This document shows, one piece after another, positions 41,992 to 49,867 of a stretch of DNA of 64,000 nucleotides; the stretch's first letter is position 1; each line of letters begins with the position of its first letter. The translations under genes and the position numbers were made by a program. Location: positions 1-64,000 of the forward strand of contig JAEXGR010000005.1 in assembly GCA_023450745.1 (NCBI GenBank). Direction: 5' to 3'. The stretch comes from Synergistota bacterium. GTDB lineage: Bacteria; Synergistota; Synergistia; Synergistales; Synergistaceae. Under the pieces are notes generated by a model that worked only from the letters and a program-made list of their open reading frames with translations, searched no databases and had not been told where the DNA came from.

Positions 41992-44775
41992 TCACTTATT
42001 TTTCAACAACTCCAATATTTTCTCAGGCGTAGCTGGCAGCCTTTTGATTCTCGCGCCGCAGGCGTTGTAAATAGCGTTCGCGATAGCCGCATGCGGAGAT
42101 GTCAGGGGTAGCTCGCCTGCGCCGGAGGCGCCCCATGGGCCAAATTCTCGTGGGGTCTCTATATGTATGAGTTCCATATCATCCGTAATATCTTTTATAT
42201 ACGGGAATCCGCATGCCAGAAGATTGTTGTATTTTTGGGGATCTTCGAAATCTTCTTTTAACGCTAGACCAATCCCCTGGGCAAGCCCGCCGTACATCTG
42301 TCCGTCAACAACACCGTAGTTATTTATGACCCCTACATCATCTATGAGAGTCATCTTCAAAACCCTCGTTTTTCCAGTGGCAATCTCCACCGCAACCTCC
42401 GCCATAAACAACCCATACATGTAACAGGCATACGGCATTCCCTGACCCTTTTTGTCCGTGTTGGTGCAAGGCGTGATCTCGCCTTTTTTATCCCTTGTCA
42501 CGCACTCATATTTGCCTGTATATATCAACGGTAGCCCCGCGTCGAGCATTTCATTGTATGTCCGATAGGAACCATCTTCTTTTTTCATGGCCGCCAGCAG
42601 TTTGTTGCAACTGTCTATGATTGCATTGCCCACCATCACCTGACATCTGCTGGCGGCGGCGGGACCGCTGTCAGGGCAACGATAGGTGTCGTTGATAAAC
42701 ATTTTTATTTTATCAGGATGTATGCCAAGCGGTGCAAGCGCTCGGTGTGCGGTCGCCACCATGCCGATGTCCGCGCCTTGCCCATGTTCCTCCCATGTGT
42801 TATAGAGCATCACGCCGCCATCCGCAGTCAGCTCAATATTGTTGAAAGCCTTGTCTGCGCCGGAACTGTTGGAATTATATACACCAAAGGCCACGCCTAC
42901 CCCCTTTCTTATTTCCGCTGTGGACTCATTTTTTGCTTTCTCCAGAGCGGCCTTATATTTCGGCCTGAGAATATCCACCATTTTCGGCAGAGGAAACACC
43001 TCTGGCGCATGTCCGTGGGGAAAAGTCTTTCCTGGACGAATGGCATTAAGATATCGAAACTCAAGTGGATCCATACCGACCTTTTCCGCAAGCATATCGA
43101 CCGCTATTTCCTGCGCGGTATGCACCTGAGGTGCGCCCCAGGCCCTGAACGCTGTGTTCCATTTTTGGTTGGTATAGACGGCATAACCTCTTCCATCAAT
43201 ATTTTCGATGCCATATAAAGCCCCCATATAGTGAGAAGTTTTTGTTACCAGGCCAGGAGCAAATTCGGAATATGGCCCGTGGTCAACCCACGAGGTATGT
43301 TCCATTGCCGTGATCACGCCATCGCCATCGGCGCTGATAGCCACCTTCATCAAAGCAGGAGCTCTTTTGGGAGTGTATGTTATGTGGTGTCTGGTATCAT
43401 AACGACAAAATACGGGTTTCCCAGTTGCAATTACAGCAGCGGCGATCAGCGCCTCGTTAGTTATCCCCAGCTTGTAGCCAAAAGAGGCACCCGCGTTGTT
43501 CTGGATAAGCCTTATTTTTGAAGGCTGAATGCCAACTCCTCTTGCCATAAAGGCCACGCCTTTATAGATGGCAATATGTTTTGACTGTATCGCCAGGTTT
43601 CCGTCATCGTCCCAATAACCAAAACCAACGTCATTTTCAAGAACCATGTGAGGCTGCCTCTGAAGATAGAAGACGTCTTCAATCACATAGGGCATTTTAT
43701 CTATGATATCCCTTGCCTTTTGCCCTTTTTCAATATGCGTTTCATAATAAACGTTCGGCACCCCGGGATGAACCTCCACCGCCCCCTCCGCGAGAGCATC
43801 CTCTATGTTCATGAGCGCAGGCAATTCTTTCAATTCTACATGTACCTTCGACACGGCCAGCTCCGCTTCTTCGTAACTTCGTCCACACACTATCGCCACA
43901 ACGTCTCCCCACATAAATATTTTTTTATCGCAGAGTATCGGGCGCTCCCATCCTGATCCTTTGGACGCAGGGGGCTGCGCGCCAAACAATTTGTTGGTAC
44001 CACCGGCAGCGTATATATCTCTGGATGTCACAACTTTAACCACCCCAGACATTCTTTCCGCTTCTGAGACATCTATATTCAGTATTTCAGCGTGGTTGAC
44101 GTCAACGTGGACGAGCGCGGCGTAGAGTGTATCACCAGGCAGCTGCATGCCGGCGTCGTCGCCATAGTCCCATGTGCCGGTAGCCTTATATTTATCACTG
44201 GGACGTGGGTAATTTGTACCCCAAATGTGCTCTCCTGGCTTCAGCGATCCAGCAAAATCCCTCATCTCTCTCTTACCCTGTAAAATGTCAGCTGCGTCAA
44301 TCACCGCATCAACAATCTGCTTATAGCCGGTGCACCGGCATGCGTTCCAATGTTTCTGAAACCAGCCGCGCACCTCTTCCCTTGTTGGAGTTTTGTTGAT
44401 ATCGAGAAGCGCCTTCGCCGACATAATGAAACCCGGCGTGCAGAAACCGCACTGGATCGCGTTATTGGCAATGAAGGCCCATTGTATCGCGTGCAGGTTA
44501 TCTGGCGTCCCTAATCCTTCTACCGTCAAAATTTCGGCAAGCTCAGGAACATTTTTCATTTTGATTAAGCAGGACCTCACAACGCTGCCATTAAGAATCA
44601 CATTGCACGCGCCGCATTGCCCACACTCACAGCCACGCTTGGTACCGGTCAACCTGAGTTGATTTCTGATGACATTCAGTAATGTTTCATTATGATCACA
44701 CACAACACGGTATTGTTTTTCATTTATACGCAATAAATATGTTCGTTTCAAATGCTTGTCATTCCATGCAGACAA
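41992..44775 (-). CDS. Molybdenum hydroxylase, fused [2Fe-2S] and molybdopterin domains without FAD (aldehyde oxidoreductase / xanthine dehydrogenase family)
   Basis: Residues 1-165 carry two [2Fe-2S] domains: the plant-type cluster (C49, C54, C57 and C69 in GCECGQCGAC...SC) and the helical cluster (C109, C112, C146, C148 in QCGFC and CRCTG). The remaining 760 residues are the molybdenum cofactor domains, ending with SGAGELPLTSPH, which carries the catalytic glutamate. The FAD domain is absent, the same order and size as Desulfovibrio Mop-type aldehyde oxidoreductase (about 907 residues). Electrons must therefore leave through another carrier. The start is TTG at 44775, ten bases after GGAGG. 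With PucR and a symporter alongside, a nitrogen heterocycle or aldehyde substrate is plausible but unproven. Confidence 0.9.
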   Translation of the reverse strand: MSAWNDKHLKRTYLLRINEKQYRVVCDHNETLLNVIRNQLRLTGTKRGCECGQCGACNVILNGSVVRSCLIKMKNVPELAEILTVEGLGTPDNLHAIQWAFIANNAIQCGFCTPGFIMSAKALLDINKTPTREEVRGWFQKHWNACRCTGYKQIVDAVIDAADILQGKREMRDFAGSLKPGEHIWGTNYPRPSDKYKATGTWDYGDDAGMQLPGDTLYAALVHVDVNHAEILNIDVSEAERMSGVVKVVTSRDIYAAGGTNKLFGAQPPASKGSGWERPILCDKKIFMWGDVVAIVCGRSYEEAELAVSKVHVELKELPALMNIEDALAEGAVEVHPGVPNVYYETHIEKGQKARDIIDKMPYVIEDVFYLQRQPHMVLENDVGFGYWDDDGNLAIQSKHIAIYKGVAFMARGVGIQPSKIRLIQNNAGASFGYKLGITNEALIAAAVIATGKPVFCRYDTRHHITYTPKRAPALMKVAISADGDGVITAMEHTSWVDHGPYSEFAPGLVTKTSHYMGALYGIENIDGRGYAVYTNQKWNTAFRAWGAPQVHTAQEIAVDMLAEKVGMDPLEFRYLNAIRPGKTFPHGHAPEVFPLPKMVDILRPKYKAALEKAKNESTAEIRKGVGVAFGVYNSNSSGADKAFNNIELTADGGVMLYNTWEEHGQGADIGMVATAHRALAPLGIHPDKIKMFINDTYRCPDSGPAAASRCQVMVGNAIIDSCNKLLAAMKKEDGSYRTYNEMLDAGLPLIYTGKYECVTRDKKGEITPCTNTDKKGQGMPYACYMYGLFMAEVAVEIATGKTRVLKMTLIDDVGVINNYGVVDGQMYGGLAQGIGLALKEDFEDPQKYNNLLACGFPYIKDITDDMELIHIETPREFGPWGASGAGELPLTSPHAAIANAIYNACGARIKRLPATPEKILELLKNK

Positions 44776-45015
44776 AATACAACGACCTCCCGTGATTAGA
44801 ATTCTCTCAGTTTTTTAATTAAGGCAATCATGTGATGCGATTCCAATACTATAGTTCAAAGGATATATGAATGAAGGATAAAAGTTATATAGCGTAACAT
44901 TACAACAAAAACAGTTGTTTTTTGACATAGAAAAACATAGGAGGGTGAACAAAACAGTGCAGTGCACTGCCGCACGTTGCATACCTTCCGCACCGCAACT
45001 GCAAAATGGTGATGA

Positions 45016-45296
45016 CACACTTCCTGCTTTGATGCGAGCGGCCAATTGTTTGACGCTTACTTTATTTTCTGCAACAGGAGCCGTAATCGGGTGAAGATAA
45101 TCGAATGGGACGGGGACGGTTTTGGCTTTACCAGAAGCGTCTTGAGCGGGGGACGTTCCCCTGGCCCCCAGACGGGCATGGAAAGAGGATAAGCGTCACC
45201 GGCGAGGAGTTTTCCTGTCTGTTTGCCGGAACAAAACTGAAGCGTAAGCTCAGCATGGTTGAATTGTTTCCCGCAGCTGTCTGCCCAGGACAATAA
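45016..45296 (+). pseudogene. IS66 Orf2 (TnpB) remnant, truncated and frameshifted
   Basis: One frame reads FIFCNRSRNRVKIIEWDGDGF and, after loss of one T near 45121 (four T where five are needed), the next frame continues WLYQKRLERGTFPWPPD to the stop at 45296. Together they are the typical IS66 Orf2 core. The N-terminal third of the protein is missing. Left of it the sequence is unrelated. Confidence 0.8.
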
Positions 45297-45334
45297 TCGG
45301 AATTACAAGTTCTTGATATGACAGAATTTATGCC

Positions 45335-46657
45335 ATGTCATCATTTATAATTGCCGGTATGGAAAATCTTGTTCGGTCCCTTGAAGAGTTACGCAATAAG
45401 TATCACGATTTGGAAGAAGAACACCGCGGTCTTCAGAAGAAGAACGAGGAGCTTGCGTTATTGGTCAAGTGGTATGAAGAGCATTTCCGTCTGAGCCAGC
45501 ACCGTCAGTATGGTCAATCCCGCGAGAAGTCGGAGGGTCAGGGCCTCCAGCTTCTTCTGTTTGACGAGGCGGAGAATACATCCGAGCCCAAGCGTGCGGA
45601 GCCGGAAGTTGAAGAGATAACGTACAGGAGACGCAAAAGGGAGAGTTCGTCAGTATCCCGAGATAATTTTGAGGAGCTCCCCGTGGAGCGTGTTGAATGT
45701 ACGATTCCGGAAGAGGAGCGTATCTGTCCAGAATGCGGCGGTCCGATGCATGTAATGAATTGCAATACAAGGCGAGAGCTTGCAGTAGTACCCGCCAAAG
45801 TATTTATCCGCGAGTATGTCCGCGAGGTCTATTCCTGCCGTCGCTGCGAGAGGGAAAACACCAAGGTCGGGATCGTAAAGGCGCCGATTCCGGAGCCGGT
45901 GATAAAGGCAAGCGCGGCCTCGGCCTCAGCCATTGCGAACATTATGATCCAGAAGTACATGATGGGAGTCCCCCTCTACCGTCAGGAAGCCTCATGGCTT
46001 AACGAAGGACTCTGCCTGAGCCGTCAGACCATGTCAAACTGGCTCATTAGAAGCGCCTCCGACTGGCTGCTTCCGATATACGAAGAAATGCGCAAAAAGA
46101 TGCTGAAAGAGGACATCCTCCACGCGGACGAAACGACGGTACAGGTCCTGAAAGAACCGGGTAAAGCCTCCAGAACAAAGTCCTACATGTGGCTCTACCG
46201 TACGAGTAAAGAGGCGAAAGTCCCCATCGTCCTCTTTGAATATCAGGAAACCAGGTCAAGCGCCCATCCTAAAAAATTCCTCAACGGCTTTAAAGGCTAC
46301 CTCCACACGGACGGCTACTCCGGCTATGGCAAACTCGACAGCGTCATCCGCCGATGCGACTGCTAGGCGCACGCCAGAAGAAAGTTCCACGAAGGAGCAA
46401 TGGCCGTACCTGCCGAAGAAAGGAAAAACTCTCTCTCGCAGACCGGACTTGAATACTGCGACAAACTTTTTGCGCTTGAAAGAGAATACAAAGAGCTTAA
46501 ACCCGAAGAACGACATGCGAAACGCCTTCAAAAAAGCAAACCGCTAACGGACGCCTTCTTCGCGTGGGCCGCTTCCGTCCGCGCACTGCCGCAAGTTACA
46601 AAGTTACATATTGCAGCTTTCCAATACCTACGCTACAAAATGATAATAACATGCTAA
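45335..46657 (+). pseudogene. IS66 transposase (TnpC) pseudogene with amber codon, 3' truncated
   Basis: The first 343 codons are a good IS66 transposase: a coiled-coil LZ_Tnp_IS66-like start, zinc-finger-like CPECGG and CRRCE, then the DDE domain with HADETTVQ and the HTDGYSGYGKL segment. At 46364-46366 a TAG replaces the TGG (Trp) expected before AHARRKF. The same frame continues through LEYCDKLFALEREYKEL and FFAWAASVRALPQ to about 46600, where homology stops. The final catalytic-glutamate region (NNRAER motif) is gone. So the copy is dead; recoding of the TAG is unlikely. Confidence 0.88.
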
Positions 46658-46752
46658 CTGCTTCGAGGGGCGGTTCTGGCTGTTTGACGCTTCCGACGCT
46701 TACCAAAAAGACACGGAAATATACACGCGGTTGGAAAGATACAAAAAAGCCT

Positions 46753-46771
46753 TCTAGCGAAACGCTAGAAA
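46753..46771 (-). terminator. Intrinsic terminator of the tRNA-Gly/tRNA-Ala unit
   Basis: Eight-base arms TTCTAGCG and CGCTAGAA enclose AAA. On the minus strand GGC and six T follow. It lies 28 bases past the tRNA-Ala CCA end. Confidence 0.85.
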
Positions 46772-46798
46772 GCCTTGCTACAACCGAGAAATTAATAT

Positions 46799-46873
46799 GG
46801 TGGAGCTGAGGCGATTTGAACGCCCGACCCCTTCCGTGCGAGGGAAGTGCTCTCCCGCTGAGCTACAGCCCCA
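46799..46873 (-). tRNA. tRNA-Ala (anticodon CGC)
   Basis: The cloverleaf on the minus strand has acceptor GGGGCTG with CAGCTCC, giving the alanine identity pair G3:U70. The anticodon stem CTTCC/GGAAG encloses loop CTCGCAC (anticodon CGC). The T loop reads TTCAAAT, the discriminator is A and CCA is encoded. Confidence 0.96.
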
Positions 46874-46897
46874 TCAAAAATTGCGGGTTTATTTATT

Positions 46898-46973
46898 GGA
46901 GCGGAAAACGGGACTCGAACCCGCGACCTACGGCTTGGAAGGCCATCGCTCTACCAACTGAGCTATTTCCGCC
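46898..46973 (-). tRNA. tRNA-Gly (anticodon UCC)
   Basis: On the minus strand acceptor GCGGAAA pairs with TTTCCGC. The D arm contains GTTGGTAGA, the anticodon stem ATGGC/GCCGT encloses CTTCCAA (anticodon UCC), and the T arm reads GGTTCGAGTCC. The discriminator is U and CCA is encoded. It is transcribed ahead of tRNA-Ala with 24 bases between them. Confidence 0.96.
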
Positions 46974-46986
46974 TGCAACGCGAGAT

Positions 46987-47015
46987 ATATTATCACCGTA
47001 GCCTCAAACTGTCAA
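46987..47015 (-). promoter_or_regulatory. Strong promoter of the tRNA-Gly/tRNA-Ala unit
   Basis: On the minus strand a perfect -35 TTGACA (47010-47015), a 17-base spacer and -10 TAATAT (46987-46992) lie 13 bases before the mature tRNA-Gly 5' end. Confidence 0.85.
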
Positions 47016-47091
47016 GAAAAAATATAATGTTGTGTTGTTGTTTTTAATTACGCACTATCTGCCGTGTATTTTCCGATTTCGGGACGTACAA

Positions 47092-47097
47092 TATAAT
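47092..47097 (+). promoter_or_regulatory. Probable -10 element for mprF
   Basis: A perfect TATAAT lies 40 bases upstream of the mprF ATG, but the -35 region (around 47069) is poor. Confidence 0.4.
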
Positions 47098-47137
47098 TGC
47101 GGCAAGAAAACGCTCAAAGGAGAAGAAAGACCGGAAA

Positions 47138-49660
47138 ATGGATAAAACAATAGATAAAATAAAAAAATTACTGCCCTTCGTCGGCATCGCGCTCTTTGCC
47201 TTTGCGATGTACACGCTGCACCAAGAGCTTGCGCATATGTCTTTTCACGACCTGAAAAAAGCGTTTGCCTCGATTCCGCTTTCGGGGGTCTTTTGCGGCC
47301 TGCTGGCGGCCGCGGCAAATTACACCCTGCTTTGTTTCAATGATATCTATTCTACCGCGGAGATCGGCGCAAAACTCCCCCGCTTTAAGGTAGCGGTGAT
47401 CTCTTTCGTGAGCAACGCCATCGGATTTAACCTCGGGGCCTCCGCAGTCTCCGGCGGAGCTGTCAGATACCGCCTCTATTCCGCCCTTGGGCTGAACGGC
47501 GTTCAGGTTGGGCATATCGTGGCGCTCAATCAGCTTTCGATGGTCTTTGGCCCTTGTACGGTCGGCGCGCTGGCTTTTTTCTTTGCCCCCGGCACGATGT
47601 TTTCGCACCTTGGCTGGCCGCAGTCTTTCCGTTATCTGGCCGCCTTCGCGTGCGCCCTTGTACCGGCGGCGGCGTTTTGCGCGGGAGCGGCGGCTGCCGG
47701 AGGTCATGTCTTTACTTATAAAGGACATAGGATTAAGCTTCCGACCCCCCAAAAGTTATGCGTCAGGCTCATGATCGGTTTTCTTGATATAACGACCGCC
47801 TCCCTCGTGCTTTATTCCGTGCTGCCCAATCATCACGCGCCGGTGCTTGTTTTTATATCCGCCTTTGTCGTGTCGATGATGGCCGGAATGCTGAGCCAGG
47901 TGCCAGGAGGGCTCGGGGTCTTCGATGTCACGCTGATGATGCTTCTTTCCCCGTTTTACCGGCACGCGGACATTTTCAGCGCTATTCTTATTTTCCGGTT
48001 TATTTACTACATAATTCCTTTTGTCTGCGCGACGGTAATTTTGTTTGCGGTCGAACTTAGCGGCAGCCTCTCTCGGTATTTTGGTAAATTGGAATCCTTT
48101 CTTCCCGACGCGGCGGCGCTCTGGACTTTCATGGCCGGAACGTGGCTGCTTCTCTCCACCGCCGCTCCGATATTTCAGGGCGGCTGGAGCCGGCTGGGCG
48201 CGCTGTTGCCGCTGCCTCTTTTTGAAGCCTCGCATTTTATCAAAAGTCTGGCAGGCACCTTTCTTCTGTTTTTGGCCTGGGGGCTGGAGAAGCGACTTAG
48301 ATCGGCGTGGGGAATCACGCTGCTGACCCTCTCCGTATCGCTGTTTTTTTCACTGCCCAACGACATCACCCCTTTTAGGGACTCTTTTTTTCTGCTGCTT
48401 CTGCTTGTGCTTCTTTTTTCACGGCGCAGCTTTTACCGCCTATCGTTTTTCTCGGCTCCTGATCTGAAATGGAGCCTCGCCATTGTCTGCGCCGCCGCGG
48501 CGGTCGTCTGGTGGGGTTTTTTCGCCTACCGTCATGTGGAATACGCAAACGACCTGTGGTGGACTTTTGCCTTTGATTCCGCCGCCCCTCGTTTCCTGCG
48601 GGCCGCGGCGGGGATGTCCTTTGCGGTGCTTCTGATTTTTCTCTTTCTCTGGCTGCGTCCGTCACGCCCCGCGGCTGCGGCTCCCGCTCCCGCGGAAATA
48701 AAAGACCTGGTATCCAGCTCGCGCGCGCCGGACGCGGCCCTTGCGCTTCTAGGAGATAAGAAGTTTTTTATGGCAAAGGACAGAAAAGCGGCGATCATGT
48801 ATTCCCCTTCCGGTTCTTTTTGGATCGCCATGGGTGATCCGATAGGCAAAAGGGATGATGTGCCCGGGCTGATATGGGATTTCTGCGACGAGGCTGACCG
48901 CCGGGGAGCAAGCGCCGCCTTCTACGAAGCCGGCGAGGAATGGCTTGATATTTACCGAGACGCCGGTCTCAGCGCCGCGCCGATCAGCGAGGACGCCCGT
49001 GTGGATATTTCCACCATATCCGACGGGCTTGAAGGGGCCAGATGGCGAAAGCTCCGCAGTATAAAAAACCACCTGGAGGGCGAAGAGCTGGTATTCAGCC
49101 TTCTTGACGGAGCAAAGCGCGATAAGGCGCTGCCAAGACTGCGCGGGATATCAGACGAATGGCTAAAGAGCGTGCACGGCACGGAGAAGGGGTTCTCTCT
49201 CGGCTTCTTCGACGACGGCTACTTGAAAAACTTCCCGGTGGCGGTCGCCTTCAAGGGCGGCGAGCCACTTGCCTTCTGCAACCTGTGGCTAGGCGGCGGA
49301 GACGAGTTTTCGGTAGACCTGATGAGGTACGCAAACGGCGCGCCGCGGGATATAATGAGCTGGCTCTTTATCGAGACCATGATTTGGGGACGCGGGCACG
49401 GCTACCGGTATTTCCGCCTCGGCATGGCGCCGCTCTCGAACCTGGACCCGCAGAATTCTCTCTGGGAGCGCATGGGCAACTTCATCTACCAGCACGGAGA
49501 GCACTTTTATAACTTTAAAGGCCTGCGCCAGTATAAAGAAAAGTTCCAGCCGGAATGGCAGAGGCGCTATATAATTTATAAAGACCGCGCCTCGCTTCCG
49601 CTGCTCGCGTCTCAGCTCGTAAGGCTGATTGGGAAAAAGCACGCGGCGGGAGGCGCCTAA
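47138..49660 (+). CDS. mprF: MprF-type bifunctional lipid flippase / aminoacyl-phosphatidylglycerol synthase
   Basis: The 840-residue protein has the full MprF layout. An N-terminal flippase-like domain has about 14 membrane helices (1-510; conserved SNAIGFNLGASAVSGGAVRY and MAGMLSQVPGGLGVFD). It is followed by a cytosolic DUF2156 aminoacyltransferase (about 530-840; SYSPSGSFW-like MYSPSGSFWIAMGDPIGK, MRYANGAPRDIMSWLFIE and the C-terminal FKGLRQYKEKFQPEW). It transfers lysine or alanine from aminoacyl-tRNA to phosphatidylglycerol and flips the product, giving resistance to cationic peptides. Location beside tRNA genes may be coincidental. An AAGGAG lies 14 bases from the ATG. Confidence 0.93.
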   Translation: MDKTIDKIKKLLPFVGIALFAFAMYTLHQELAHMSFHDLKKAFASIPLSGVFCGLLAAAANYTLLCFNDIYSTAEIGAKLPRFKVAVISFVSNAIGFNLGASAVSGGAVRYRLYSALGLNGVQVGHIVALNQLSMVFGPCTVGALAFFFAPGTMFSHLGWPQSFRYLAAFACALVPAAAFCAGAAAAGGHVFTYKGHRIKLPTPQKLCVRLMIGFLDITTASLVLYSVLPNHHAPVLVFISAFVVSMMAGMLSQVPGGLGVFDVTLMMLLSPFYRHADIFSAILIFRFIYYIIPFVCATVILFAVELSGSLSRYFGKLESFLPDAAALWTFMAGTWLLLSTAAPIFQGGWSRLGALLPLPLFEASHFIKSLAGTFLLFLAWGLEKRLRSAWGITLLTLSVSLFFSLPNDITPFRDSFFLLLLLVLLFSRRSFYRLSFFSAPDLKWSLAIVCAAAAVVWWGFFAYRHVEYANDLWWTFAFDSAAPRFLRAAAGMSFAVLLIFLFLWLRPSRPAAAAPAPAEIKDLVSSSRAPDAALALLGDKKFFMAKDRKAAIMYSPSGSFWIAMGDPIGKRDDVPGLIWDFCDEADRRGASAAFYEAGEEWLDIYRDAGLSAAPISEDARVDISTISDGLEGARWRKLRSIKNHLEGEELVFSLLDGAKRDKALPRLRGISDEWLKSVHGTEKGFSLGFFDDGYLKNFPVAVAFKGGEPLAFCNLWLGGGDEFSVDLMRYANGAPRDIMSWLFIETMIWGRGHGYRYFRLGMAPLSNLDPQNSLWERMGNFIYQHGEHFYNFKGLRQYKEKFQPEWQRRYIIYKDRASLPLLASQLVRLIGKKHAAGGA

Positions 49661-49827
49661 GGCAGGCCGTAGATCGTAGCCGTACAGCGGTCAAACACGA
49701 CAAACCTTTTGATAGATATGCTGAACGGCCCGTGATGCCGGAGGCGGCGCGGGCACAAGTAACACAGTCTTTTACACGTTTGCCCCGCGGCCGGCGTCCC
49801 AGAAATGCGCGCCCTTCTATAATTGGG

Positions 49828-49833
49828 TATAAT
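49828..49833 (+). promoter_or_regulatory. Probable -10 element for rqcH
   Basis: A perfect TATAAT lies 34 bases before the proposed TTG start. No good -35 is visible. Confidence 0.4.
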
Positions 49834-49867
49834 AGACGGGTATGACATACCTTATGGAGGAATGAAT

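Larger units (their letters stand above)
45016..46657 (+). mobile_element. Decayed IS66-family insertion sequence
   Basis: Remnants of two IS66 genes lie in the usual order, tnpB (orf2) then tnpC. Both are broken: tnpB by 5' truncation and a one-base frameshift, tnpC by an amber codon and 3' truncation. No tnpA and no terminal inverted repeats were recognised. The element lies between the molybdenum hydroxylase gene and a tRNA pair. Confidence 0.85.

Noticed and set aside
44959..44970. 12-base palindrome GCAGTGCACTGC upstream of the hydroxylase gene
   Set aside because: Isolated, about 185 bases from the start and beside the IS relic; no second copy seen.
46364..46366. Amber codon in the IS66 transposase as possible recoding (pyrrolysine or readthrough)
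   Set aside because: The expected residue is Trp (TGG), a one-base change, and the copy is also truncated at its 3' end, so it is a pseudogene.
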